Part shown: positions 1-6,733 of the stretch, piece by piece | How the letters are laid out: each line of letters opens with the position of its first letter | Position numbering within the stretch: position 1 is the first letter of the stretch | Assembly (NCBI GenBank): GCA_049890215.1 | Contig: JBMHBX010000043.1 | Span: 1-22,266 of the forward strand | Direction of reading: 5' to 3' | From: UBA685 sp049890215 | GTDB lineage: Bacteria > Pseudomonadota > Alphaproteobacteria > Puniceispirillales > Puniceispirillaceae | Length of the DNA: 22,266 bases | Translations under genes and position numbers: made by a program | The notes under the pieces: generated by a model | Databases searched by the model: none | What the model was told of the DNA's origin: nothing | What the model saw: the letters and a program-made list of their open reading frames with translations, nothing else

Positions 1-40
1 AGACCTAACGCACTGTCTAGCCAAATTACCTATTACAAAT

Positions 41-60
41 CAGCCAGTCTTATCTGGCTG
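41..60 (-). terminator. Candidate terminator after zapA
   Basis: A perfect 7-bp inverted repeat, CAGCCAG and CTGGCTG around a 6-base loop, lies 28 bases beyond the zapA stop. On the minus strand it is followed by ATTTGTAAT rather than a clean T run, so termination may be weak. On the plus strand it is followed by TTATT, so it could also serve a gene entering from the left. Confidence 0.4.
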
Positions 61-87
61 TTATTCATATCTGGCCTCTATGTAGGC

Positions 88-411
88 TTATTTCAAAGAG
101 GCGGCAAGATCAGATATTTGCTTTGCGACATTTTCCAATCTGGCAATCTGCGCCTCATCAAAGGTATCCTGAGGCTGTTGCTTACTGGCAGGGGCTGATA
201 CCGCGCCATTTGCTTTGCATTGTTCTGCCAGCAAAATAGCTGCCATGACAAGCAAACGCGATTCGCCAATCTGGCCCACAGAGGCTGCCAGAGATGAGAC
301 TGTCTCATCGACCATCTTACCCAAGGCTTCGATTTCCGCCTCTTGCCCGGCATCACAGCCAAGCTGATAAGGATTGCCATTTATCCGGATTGTGACAACT
401 GAACCGCTCAT
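88..411 (-). CDS. zapA: Cell division protein ZapA
   Basis: ZapA is a small cytoplasmic protein that binds FtsZ and bundles its filaments at the division ring. The 107-residue product has the family's form: an N-terminal beta-rich head beginning with VTIRINGNPYQL, then IEALGKMVDETVSSL, and a long helical region (about residues 50-105) expected to form the dimer/tetramer coiled coil. The length is normal for ZapA. The ATG overlaps the TGA of the upstream coiled-coil gene as ATGA, so the two are probably translationally coupled. In alphaproteobacteria zapA commonly sits in this arrangement next to a small DUF4164-type gene and divergent from tkt, which matches here. The family call rests on sequence pattern and context. 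Confidence 0.88.
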   Translation of the reverse strand: MSGSVVTIRINGNPYQLGCDAGQEAEIEALGKMVDETVSSLAASVGQIGESRLLVMAAILLAEQCKANGAVSAPASKQQPQDTFDEAQIARLENVAKQISDLAASLK

Positions 412-644
412 GATGAGACCTCATCTTGCTGGGATGACGGATCTTGTGGAGATGACGGGGCTTTCACAGATTGCAGAAGTTGCATAGCTTCGTGCAATTC
501 TGATTTCATCGCTTGCAAATCTGCCTCACTTACCTCAATGGCTGAGGGCGCCTCAGCTTGTGCTTTTGCCCTGGAATCAACAGCCCCTGCCAATGCAGTG
601 ACCGCCTGTTCTATGGCAAGGATGGCATCATCAAGTCGAGACAT
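408..644 (-). CDS. Small coiled-coil protein (DUF4164-like) upstream of zapA
   Basis: This is a 78-residue acidic, largely helical protein starting MSRLDDAILAIEQAV. Heptad-like spacing of Leu/Ala/Ile suggests a coiled coil in residues 1-20 and 43-62; the last 17 residues are low-complexity (Ser, Pro, Gln, Asp). The frame is open to position 794, but the ATG at 644 is preceded by AAGAGG at good distance and lies downstream of a promoter ending near 693, so the longer forms are unlikely. It overlaps zapA by ATGA. Alphaproteobacterial genomes often carry a DUF4164-type protein at this spot. No biochemical role is known to me; a link to division is inferred only from coupling with zapA. Confidence 0.72.
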   Translation of the reverse strand: MSRLDDAILAIEQAVTALAGAVDSRAKAQAEAPSAIEVSEADLQAMKSELHEAMQLLQSVKAPSSPQDPSSQQDEVSS

Positions 645-692
645 AAAAACCTCTTCGGCAATGTGTTCAATGGCACAACAAAGATAAATCAT

Positions 693-721
693 ATTATAAG
701 CCAGTCTTTCACCAGTGATAA
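693..721 (-). promoter_or_regulatory. Sigma-70-type promoter of the zapA operon
   Basis: On the minus strand TTATCA (716-721) and a perfect TATAAT (693-698) are separated by exactly 17 bases. Transcription would start near 686, about 40 bases before the coiled-coil gene's ATG. This also argues against longer upstream starts for that gene. Confidence 0.6.
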
Positions 722-892
722 GCCGGCACCCCGCAGGGGCATTTATCTTGTCATAAATCAGTGTATCTGATTTTGCAGAAAATTCAACCATCACAATTGA
801 TTGGCGCTCACGGTTATGATCGCGTCAAAAAAGATTTCTGCAACCTTTGTCTAAACACCAGAATTCATCATGTTTTTTGACAAACTAACTGT

Positions 893-922
893 TTGACGCA
901 CGTTGCTATTCTGGCGCATTAT
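893..922 (+). promoter_or_regulatory. Possible tkt promoter with overlapping GTCAAA repeats
   Basis: TTGACG (893-898) and CATTAT (917-922) are 18 bases apart, giving a start near 929 and a leader of about 40 bases before the tkt ATG. The -35 box is part of the repeat half-site TTTGACGC (892-899), which is the inverse of GCGTCAAA at 822-829. A match of this quality could be chance. Confidence 0.3.
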
Positions 923-967
923 GCGGCCAATTATCAGGTCATCATCACCTCTTTAGGAGCTATCTTT

Positions 968-2944
968 ATGTCAGTGTCAAAACAACAAATGGCAAACGCT
1001 ATCCGCGCCCTGTCAATGGATGCGGTCGAAGCAGCAAAATCTGGTCACCCGGGCATGCCTATGGGAATGGCAGATGCCGCAACCGCTTTATTTTGCGACC
1101 ATTTGAAATTTGATGCCGCCCAGCCACACTGGCCTGATCGTGACAGGTTCATATTGTCTGCCGGCCATGGCTCTATGCTGATTTATGCCTATTTGTATCT
1201 GACAGGCTATCAGGACATGACCTTGGATGAGATTAAGAATTTTCGTCAATGGGGCGCTAAGACAGCAGGTCATCCGGAATATGGCCATGCCACTGGTATT
1301 GAGACCACAACCGGCCCTCTTGGTCAGGGCATTGCCAATGCGGTTGGTATGGCCATGGCAGAGCGTCATAAGGCGGCGTCCTTTGGCTCTGATTTGGTTG
1401 ATCATTACACTTATGTTATCGCCGGTGATGGCTGTTTGATGGAAGGGGTAAGCCATGAAGCTGCCTCATTAGCAGGTCACCTGAAATTAGGCCGTATTAT
1501 TGTCTTATTTGATGATAATGGCATTTCAATTGACGGGCCGACCAGCCTGACTGTCTCAGAAGATACAACCAAACGCTATGAAGCATATGGCTGGCAGGTA
1601 TTGTCTTGTGATGGTCATGATGCAAGCGCTGTTTCTGCTGCCATCAGCCAGGCCAAAGATGATGAACGCCCGACTTTAATCAGATGCAAAACAACCATTG
1701 GCTATGGCGCCCCCACAAAAAAGGGAACCTCAGGCATTCATGGCGCGCCTCTTGGGGCAGATGAAATCGCCGGCACAAGACAAGAGCTTGACTGGCCTCA
1801 TGCCCCGTTTGAGGTGCCAGAAGACATTTTATCTGCCTGGCGGTCTGTGGGTGCCAAAGGCGCTTCTGATTTTGCCGCATGGCAGGACAGATTAAACAAA
1901 GCAGACAATAAGCAGGCCTTTGAAGCGATGCTATCTGGTCAATTTGACAAGGATGTCAATGAGGCGATCGCAGCTTATAAAGTCAAATTAGCACAAGAGC
2001 CGCAAAAAGTCGCAACCAGAGTGGCAAGCCAAAAAGCCATTGAAGCGTTACTGCCGTCTGTGCCTGCCATGTTTGGCGGCTCTGCTGATCTGACAGGCTC
2101 CAATAATACGCGCGTTGGCGACCACGATATTTTCAATGCGACCAATCATAAAGGCACTTATGTTCATTATGGTGTGCGTGAACATGGCATGGCAGCTGCT
2201 ATGAATGGCATTGCGCTTCACGGCGGCCTTGTGCCATTTGGCGGCACCTTTTTGGTCTTTACTGATTATTGCCGCCCTTCTATCCGGCTATCTGCCTTGA
2301 TGGAGCAGCGTGTGATTTATGTAATGACACATGATTCTATTGGTCTTGGTGAAGACGGGCCGACACATCAGCCAGTTGAACATATTGCAAGCTTGCGTGC
2401 TATGCCAAATGTCAACGTCTTCCGCCCGGCAGATATCGTAGAGACAGCAGAGGCCTGGCAGATTGCCATGACGTCTCACAAAACACCATCTGTTCTGGCA
2501 CTTAGCCGTCAGGGCTTGCCACAATTGCGTCTTGGCGCAGATGTTGCGATGAATAAATCAGCCAAAGGCGGCTATGTATTAACAGACGCAAGCACAAAGG
2601 CCAAAGTTACTTTACTTGCCACTGGCTCAGAAGTTGCTATCGCAGATGAAGCACGCCAGGCACTTGAGGCAGACGGCATTCCAACAAAGCTCGTCTCTGT
2701 GCCATGTCTTGATATCCTAAAGCAACAAGATGAGGCCTATATCAATGAGCTTCTTGGTGAGAATACAGTGCAGATCGCAATTGAGGCAGGTATCTCGCAA
2801 GGCTGGTCAGATCTGATTGGTCGAAAAGGCACCTTTATCGGCATGACCGGCTTTGGGGCGTCAGCGCCTGCCGGCACTTTATATGAGGAATTTGGCATTA
2901 CAGCAAAGGCCATCGTCACAGCGGCCAAAGCCAAATTGTCTTAG
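968..2944 (+). CDS. tkt: Transketolase
   Basis: Transketolase is a thiamine-diphosphate enzyme moving two-carbon units between sugar phosphates in the non-oxidative pentose phosphate pathway (and the Calvin cycle where present). The 658-residue product has the full family layout: SGHPG near residue 25, the diphosphate/metal motif GDG at 153-155 with Asn184, a pyrimidine-domain segment with the REHGM motif near residue 410, then DSIGLGEDGPTHQP and a C-terminal domain with TGSE. The frame opens at a TTG at 893, but the ATG at 968 has AGGAG 8 bases before it and gives the normal N-terminus (MSVSKQQMANAIRALSMDAV). gap follows 70 bases downstream on the same strand, a common alphaproteobacterial pairing; no pgk follows here. 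Confidence 0.97.
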   Translation: MSVSKQQMANAIRALSMDAVEAAKSGHPGMPMGMADAATALFCDHLKFDAAQPHWPDRDRFILSAGHGSMLIYAYLYLTGYQDMTLDEIKNFRQWGAKTAGHPEYGHATGIETTTGPLGQGIANAVGMAMAERHKAASFGSDLVDHYTYVIAGDGCLMEGVSHEAASLAGHLKLGRIIVLFDDNGISIDGPTSLTVSEDTTKRYEAYGWQVLSCDGHDASAVSAAISQAKDDERPTLIRCKTTIGYGAPTKKGTSGIHGAPLGADEIAGTRQELDWPHAPFEVPEDILSAWRSVGAKGASDFAAWQDRLNKADNKQAFEAMLSGQFDKDVNEAIAAYKVKLAQEPQKVATRVASQKAIEALLPSVPAMFGGSADLTGSNNTRVGDHDIFNATNHKGTYVHYGVREHGMAAAMNGIALHGGLVPFGGTFLVFTDYCRPSIRLSALMEQRVIYVMTHDSIGLGEDGPTHQPVEHIASLRAMPNVNVFRPADIVETAEAWQIAMTSHKTPSVLALSRQGLPQLRLGADVAMNKSAKGGYVLTDASTKAKVTLLATGSEVAIADEARQALEADGIPTKLVSVPCLDILKQQDEAYINELLGENTVQIAIEAGISQGWSDLIGRKGTFIGMTGFGASAPAGTLYEEFGITAKAIVTAAKAKLS

Positions 2945-3014
2945 CCAGTCAAAATACGCAATTTATCACATGCCAGAACGCACTTTGGAATGACAAAGAG
3001 CCGGGAGATAAAAA

Positions 3015-4019
3015 ATGACAATCAAATTGGCGATTAACGGGTTTGGCCGTATTGGCCGCCTGACCTTGCGCGCGCTTGCCCAATCAGGGCGCAATGACGT
3101 TGAGGTAGCGCTTATCAACACGCCTGGTGATGTCGCAACCTCTGCCCATTTATTTGAATATGATTCCACACATGGCCGCTATCATGGTGAAGTCAGCTAT
3201 GGCGATGACTGGCTTGATATCGGACAGGGCCCTATCAGGATGACTCAGATAAGAGAGCCTGAAGCCCTGCCGCATAAAGAGCTTGGCATTGATGTGGTTC
3301 TTGAATGTGCCGGAATTTTTAACGCCAAAAAAGATGCCATGCGCCATATTCAGGCAGGCGCACGCAAAGTCCTGATTTCAGCGCCTGCCAATGATAGTGA
3401 TCTGACTGTTGTCTATGGCGTAAACGCGCATCATATGTCACCAGACCATCAGATAGTGTCAAATGCCTCTTGCACGACCAATTGCCTTGCCCCTGTGGCC
3501 AAAGTGCTTCACGAGGCGTTTGGCATTGAAACTGGCTATATGACAACAATTCATGCTTACACGAATGATCAGAATATTCTGGATAACAGGCATAAGGATT
3601 TACGCCGCGCACGCTCTGCGGCCCAGTCAATGGTGCCAACATCAACAGGCGCTGCCAAAGCAGTGGGCCTTGTCCTGCCAGAATTAGCAGGCAGATTAGA
3701 TGGCTCAGCTATCAGAGTGCCTACTGCCAATGTCTCTGCTGTGGATTTCAAATTTATGGCGCAAAAAGACGTCACTACCCAAGAGGTGAATGAGGCGCTA
3801 ATCGCAGCCTCAAAAGGCGATTTGGCAGGTGTGCTTGGCATTAATGAGCGCCCGCTTGTCTCAATTGATTTTAACGCAGATCCGCATTCATCTGTTGCTG
3901 ATATCACACAGACACAAGTCCTTGGCAGCCGCTTTGTCAGAGTGCTTGCCTGGTATGATAATGAGTGGGGTTTTTCCAATCGAATGATTGATACAGCCGT
4001 GCTGATGATGCGCAGCTAG
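3015..4019 (+). CDS. gap: Type I glyceraldehyde-3-phosphate dehydrogenase with altered cofactor residues
   Basis: This enzyme oxidises glyceraldehyde 3-phosphate to 1,3-bisphosphoglycerate with NAD or NADP. Seen in the 334-residue product: the Rossmann motif NGFGRIGR (8-15), the catalytic segment SNASCTTNC with Cys153, His180 in TTIHAYTNDQ, the HKDLRRAR stretch and the C-terminal WYDNEWGFSNRM. It is GAPDH rather than erythrose-4-phosphate dehydrogenase because it has HKDLRRAR and PTSTGAAKAV. Oddly, the position of the conserved Asp32 of NAD-specific enzymes is Thr36, and the classical Leu187-Pro188 pair is Asn191-Arg192. Loss of these residues favours NADP acceptance in studied GAPDHs, so dual or NADP use is inferred. 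GGGAG precedes the ATG. It lies behind tkt, probably co-transcribed. Confidence 0.95.
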   Translation: MTIKLAINGFGRIGRLTLRALAQSGRNDVEVALINTPGDVATSAHLFEYDSTHGRYHGEVSYGDDWLDIGQGPIRMTQIREPEALPHKELGIDVVLECAGIFNAKKDAMRHIQAGARKVLISAPANDSDLTVVYGVNAHHMSPDHQIVSNASCTTNCLAPVAKVLHEAFGIETGYMTTIHAYTNDQNILDNRHKDLRRARSAAQSMVPTSTGAAKAVGLVLPELAGRLDGSAIRVPTANVSAVDFKFMAQKDVTTQEVNEALIAASKGDLAGVLGINERPLVSIDFNADPHSSVADITQTQVLGSRFVRVLAWYDNEWGFSNRMIDTAVLMMRS

Positions 4020-4051
4020 CATGAGGCGCACCATCAAAGAGTTGTCTGTTT

Positions 4052-4070
4052 TTCACAAAATAGTTGTGAA
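4052..4070. promoter_or_regulatory. Perfect palindrome upstream of efp
   Basis: TTCACAA and TTGTGAA are separated by 5 bases (AATAG) and are immediately followed by TATGAT (4071-4076), a plausible -10 box. The palindrome would then cover the spacer and -35 area of an efp promoter, as an operator might. It could instead be a weak hairpin at the end of the gap transcript. No T run follows. Confidence 0.35.
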
Positions 4071-4127
4071 TATGATGAATTTTTGCCAAAACCACAGCCA
4101 ACAGAGCTTATTTGCGGGGATGCAGCC

Positions 4128-4694
4128 ATGAAATTAAACGGAAATCAAATTCGTCCGGGCAATGTAATAGAACATAAATCACGCCTGTGGGTGGCGGTCA
4201 AAACAAACCATGTAAAGCCAGGCAAAGGCGGCGCTTTTGCACAGATTGAACTCAAAGATATCAAAGACGGCACCAAGTTAAATGAACGATTCAGAGCCAC
4301 TGAGTCAGTTGAACGCGTCATTTTGGATGAAGCAGAATGCACCTATCTTTATGCTGAAGGAGACAAACATATCTTCATGCATTCACAGACATTTGAGCAA
4401 TTTGAAATTGACGCAGATATGATTGGTGAACAAGCGTCATTTTTACAAGACAGCATGACAGTAACATTACAAAGCCACGAAGGTGAGCCTATCTCTGTCA
4501 CCTTACCTGATCAGGTGGTCCTTGAAGTGGTTGAGGCTGATGCCGTTGTCAAAGGTCAGACAGCGTCATCATCTTATAAACCTGCCGTGGTCGATAATGG
4601 CATGCGGGTCATGGTGCCCCCTCATATCGGGACAGGGACAAAAATCATCGTTAAAACCGAAGATGCCACTTACGTTGAAAGATACAAAGGATAA
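4128..4694 (+). CDS. efp: Elongation factor P
   Basis: EF-P binds the ribosome between the P and E sites and relieves stalling at polyproline stretches. The 188-residue product has the normal three-barrel length. Domain I begins MKLNGNQIRPGNVIEH and carries the modification loop PGKGGA with Lys33 at the tip; a Lys there fits the lysine-type EF-Ps (beta-lysylated in some bacteria) rather than the Arg-rhamnosylated type. Domain III ends with the family pattern SSSYKPAVVDNGMRVMVPPHI and GTKIIVKT. An open frame extends upstream to 4083, but GGGGA at 4116-4120 places the start at the ATG at 4128. The IMPase-type gene begins 5 bases after its stop, so the two are co-transcribed. Confidence 0.96.
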   Translation: MKLNGNQIRPGNVIEHKSRLWVAVKTNHVKPGKGGAFAQIELKDIKDGTKLNERFRATESVERVILDEAECTYLYAEGDKHIFMHSQTFEQFEIDADMIGEQASFLQDSMTVTLQSHEGEPISVTLPDQVVLEVVEADAVVKGQTASSSYKPAVVDNGMRVMVPPHIGTGTKIIVKTEDATYVERYKG

Positions 4695-4699
4695 TCATC

Positions 4700-5524
4700 A
4701 TGGCCGGTCGCTCTGCCCTTATCAATGTGATGTACAAAGCCGCAGATGCCGCCAGCCGGCGCATGATGCGCGATTTTGGTGAAGTTGAAAATCTGCAAGT
4801 CACCAAAAAGGGCGCTGCTGATTTTGTCACCCGCGCTGATTTGATGGCAGAAGAAGTCATCCATGCAGAGCTTGCCAAAGCGCGGCCTGATTGGGGCTTT
4901 TTGATGGAAGAAGGCGGCAAGATCGCCGGCGCAGATGATGAACAACCGCAATGGATCATTGACCCCATTGATGGCACGACAAATTTCACGCATGGCATTC
5001 CGCATTTTGCGATTTCAATTGCTGTGATGAAACAAGGCAAAATCATTGCAGGCCTTATTTTAGACCCAACACGAAATGAATGTTTTTTTGCTGAATCAGG
5101 CAAAGGCGCCTTTATGAATGAGCGCCGTATCCGTGTATCAGGCAGACGCAATTTCAGTGAGGCTCTGTTTGCAACAGGTATTCCGTTTTTAGGACGCGGC
5201 ACCGCGCAATCAGACGCTTTATTCATGGCGGAGATGCAGGCAGTCATGCAAAAATCTGCAGGCATAAGGCGCTTTGGCGCAGCAGCACTTGATCTTGCCT
5301 GGGTTGCAGCAGGGCGCTATGACGGCTTTTGGGAAACAGGGTTGAATCTGTGGGATATCGCGGCCGGCTATATTATGGTCAAAGAAGCAGGCGGCTTTGT
5401 CTCAGATTTTCAATCACGTGACAAAGCGCTTGAGACAGGCAATATCGTTGCTGCCAATTCAGCTTTGCATACGCCATTGCTAAAGCTTTTGCGCGAAGGG
5501 CGCGATACCATCTCGGCCCGGTAA
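4700..5524 (+). CDS. suhB: Inositol monophosphatase / SuhB-family phosphatase
   Basis: This is a Mg-dependent phosphatase of the inositol monophosphatase fold. The 274-residue product shows the metal-site motifs in order: MEEGG with Glu70/Glu71, WIIDPIDGTTNF (85-96) with Asp88 and Asp91, and LWDIAAG with Asp219. Family members hydrolyse inositol phosphates and related sugar phosphates; E. coli SuhB also joins the rRNA antitermination complex. Which applies here cannot be read from sequence, so the symbol is a family-level assignment. It follows efp by 5 bases with a weak ribosome site (AAAGGATAATC). The efp-IMPase-MotA/TolQ-like order recurs in alphaproteobacteria as far as I recall, suggesting an old neighbourhood rather than an acquired one. 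Confidence 0.9.
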   Translation: MAGRSALINVMYKAADAASRRMMRDFGEVENLQVTKKGAADFVTRADLMAEEVIHAELAKARPDWGFLMEEGGKIAGADDEQPQWIIDPIDGTTNFTHGIPHFAISIAVMKQGKIIAGLILDPTRNECFFAESGKGAFMNERRIRVSGRRNFSEALFATGIPFLGRGTAQSDALFMAEMQAVMQKSAGIRRFGAAALDLAWVAAGRYDGFWETGLNLWDIAAGYIMVKEAGGFVSDFQSRDKALETGNIVAANSALHTPLLKLLREGRDTISAR

Positions 5525-5608
5525 ACAGATAGCTGCCTCATATAAAGCTTTTCACTTTACCACATTCCTGCCATTGTTTAGTCGTAAGGCTATGTTTTAT
5601 GGTTGGCA

Positions 5609-5636
5609 GTGCGCCTTTATGTTGGATAAAGCGCAC
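5609..5636 (+). promoter_or_regulatory. Stable hairpin upstream of the MotA/TolQ-like gene
   Basis: GTGCG-C-CTTTAT (5609-5620) pairs with ATAAAGCGCAC (5626-5636) around the loop GTTGG, with one bulged C. It lies 30 bases before the MotA-like start and is followed by AAAA, not a T run, so it does not look like a suhB terminator. It may be a structured leader element or a protein-binding site. A second, looser pair, CTGCCA (5568-5573) and TGGCAG (5604-5609), borders it. Confidence 0.35.
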
Positions 5637-5665
5637 AAAATGGGCCTAAAGTTGTGAGGTGTGAA

Positions 5666-6718
5666 ATGACTGATCCCCGGCGCTATCTTATTCGCATGAT
5701 GCTATTTCTGGTCATTGTGGCTCTGGTTGTTGGTATTTTGATCAAGCCTCTGACATCTGCCTTTATGGGCAATGCTGCCTTAAATTCTCTTATCATCGCG
5801 GTTGCGCTTATTGGGATCATTTATGTGATTTTACAGGTTTTACGCCTTGTTCCCGAAGTAAGATGGCTTAGTGATATTCAGCGCACGCGCACGCTAAACC
5901 CTAATGCGCAAAAACCTGTTCTGCTTGCAACAGTCAATGTGATGCTGGCAGATGCAAGAAGTGATTCACGTCTGTCAGCCTTGTCTTTGCGTTCTGTTCT
6001 TGATGGCGTTGCCGGCAGGCTTGATGAAGGCAGAGAGATTTCACGCTATATTATTGGTTTGCTTGTCTTTTTAGGCCTTTTGGGCACTTTTTGGGGGTTG
6101 TTGCAAACCATCGGGTCTGTGTCATCTGTTGTCTCAGGATTAGATCTTGTAAACTCAGATTTTGAAGCTCTGATGAAGCAATTGCGTTCAGGCCTTGATG
6201 CGCCTTTATCAGGGATGGCAACCGCCTTTTCGTCTTCCTTATTTGGTCTGGCAGGATCACTTGTTCTGGGGTTCCTTGATTTGCAACTTGGCCAGGCCAT
6301 TGGCCGGTTTTTCAATGAGGTTGAAGATTGGCTGTCTGCCTTTGCCAAATATAATGATCCTGCCGGACAACAACAATCTGGCACCTCGTCTTTATCACAA
6401 GGGATGAGTGAAGAAGCCTCACGCGCTCTTATCACACTGGCAGGGGCCATCAATGCCTCTGAGACAGACAGACAACAAATGCTGGAGCAGGTGTCGAAGA
6501 TGAACCAGAATATGCACCAATTGTCAGAATTGCTCGCAGATGACAGGCGCCTTCGTGAACAATTAGCCGCATTGCAAGCGACAATGGGTGATATCGCTAC
6601 GCAAATCGCTTTATCACGCGCAGAACATCATAATGAATTACGGGCTGAGATAAGAGCGTTATCAACAAGCTTATCGCGTGACGGGCTGCAACCTGAATTA
6701 AGAGCGAAAAAAGACTAG
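5666..6718 (+). CDS. MotA/TolQ/ExbB-like proton channel protein
   Basis: The 350-residue product has four predicted membrane helices (about 12-31, 40-61, 128-149 and 180-206). The third contains LLGTFWGLLQTIG, the pattern typical of the MotA/TolQ/ExbB proton-channel fold. A predicted helical cytoplasmic tail of about 140 residues follows (roughly 210-350), Gln- and Leu-rich and probably partly coiled coil. Members assemble as pentamers around a dimer of a MotB/TolR/ExbD-type partner and turn proton flow into movement; the OmpA-like gene 15 bases downstream is clearly that partner. No flagellar genes are nearby, so this is not the flagellar stator. The frame opens at a GTG at 5654, but GAGGT at 5656-5660 favours the ATG at 5666. 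Its biological role is unknown. Confidence 0.85.
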   Translation: MTDPRRYLIRMMLFLVIVALVVGILIKPLTSAFMGNAALNSLIIAVALIGIIYVILQVLRLVPEVRWLSDIQRTRTLNPNAQKPVLLATVNVMLADARSDSRLSALSLRSVLDGVAGRLDEGREISRYIIGLLVFLGLLGTFWGLLQTIGSVSSVVSGLDLVNSDFEALMKQLRSGLDAPLSGMATAFSSSLFGLAGSLVLGFLDLQLGQAIGRFFNEVEDWLSAFAKYNDPAGQQQSGTSSLSQGMSEEASRALITLAGAINASETDRQQMLEQVSKMNQNMHQLSELLADDRRLREQLAALQATMGDIATQIALSRAEHHNELRAEIRALSTSLSRDGLQPELRAKKD

Positions 6719-6733
6719 CAAGGTAGTTTGAAT

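Larger units (their letters stand above)
645..967. other. Divergent intergenic region between the zapA operon and tkt
   Basis: This 323-base gap holds no convincing gene. It contains the minus-strand promoter of the zapA operon (693-721), a GC-rich imperfect hairpin at 717-749 overlapping its -35 box, and a set of GTCAAA-type inverted repeats at 822-899 beside the presumed tkt promoter. The tkt ribosome site AGGAG lies at 955-959. Confidence 0.6.

Noticed and set aside
1..88. 6S RNA gene downstream of zapA
   Set aside because: 6S RNA often follows zapA in alphaproteobacteria, but only 87 bases remain here and I see just a short hairpin, not the long open-bubble fold. If present it lies to the left of the window.
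893..967. N-terminal extension of transketolase from the TTG at 893
   Set aside because: The ATG at 968 has a proper ribosome site and gives the normal family start; the extension overlaps the likely promoter.
4020..4051. Terminator between gap and efp
   Set aside because: There is a short T run but no stem before it; the nearby palindrome is not followed by T residues.
4651..5265. 204-codon open frame on the minus strand inside suhB
   Set aside because: It is antisense to a well supported phosphatase gene, and its Arg/Ser/Pro-rich product shows no domain.
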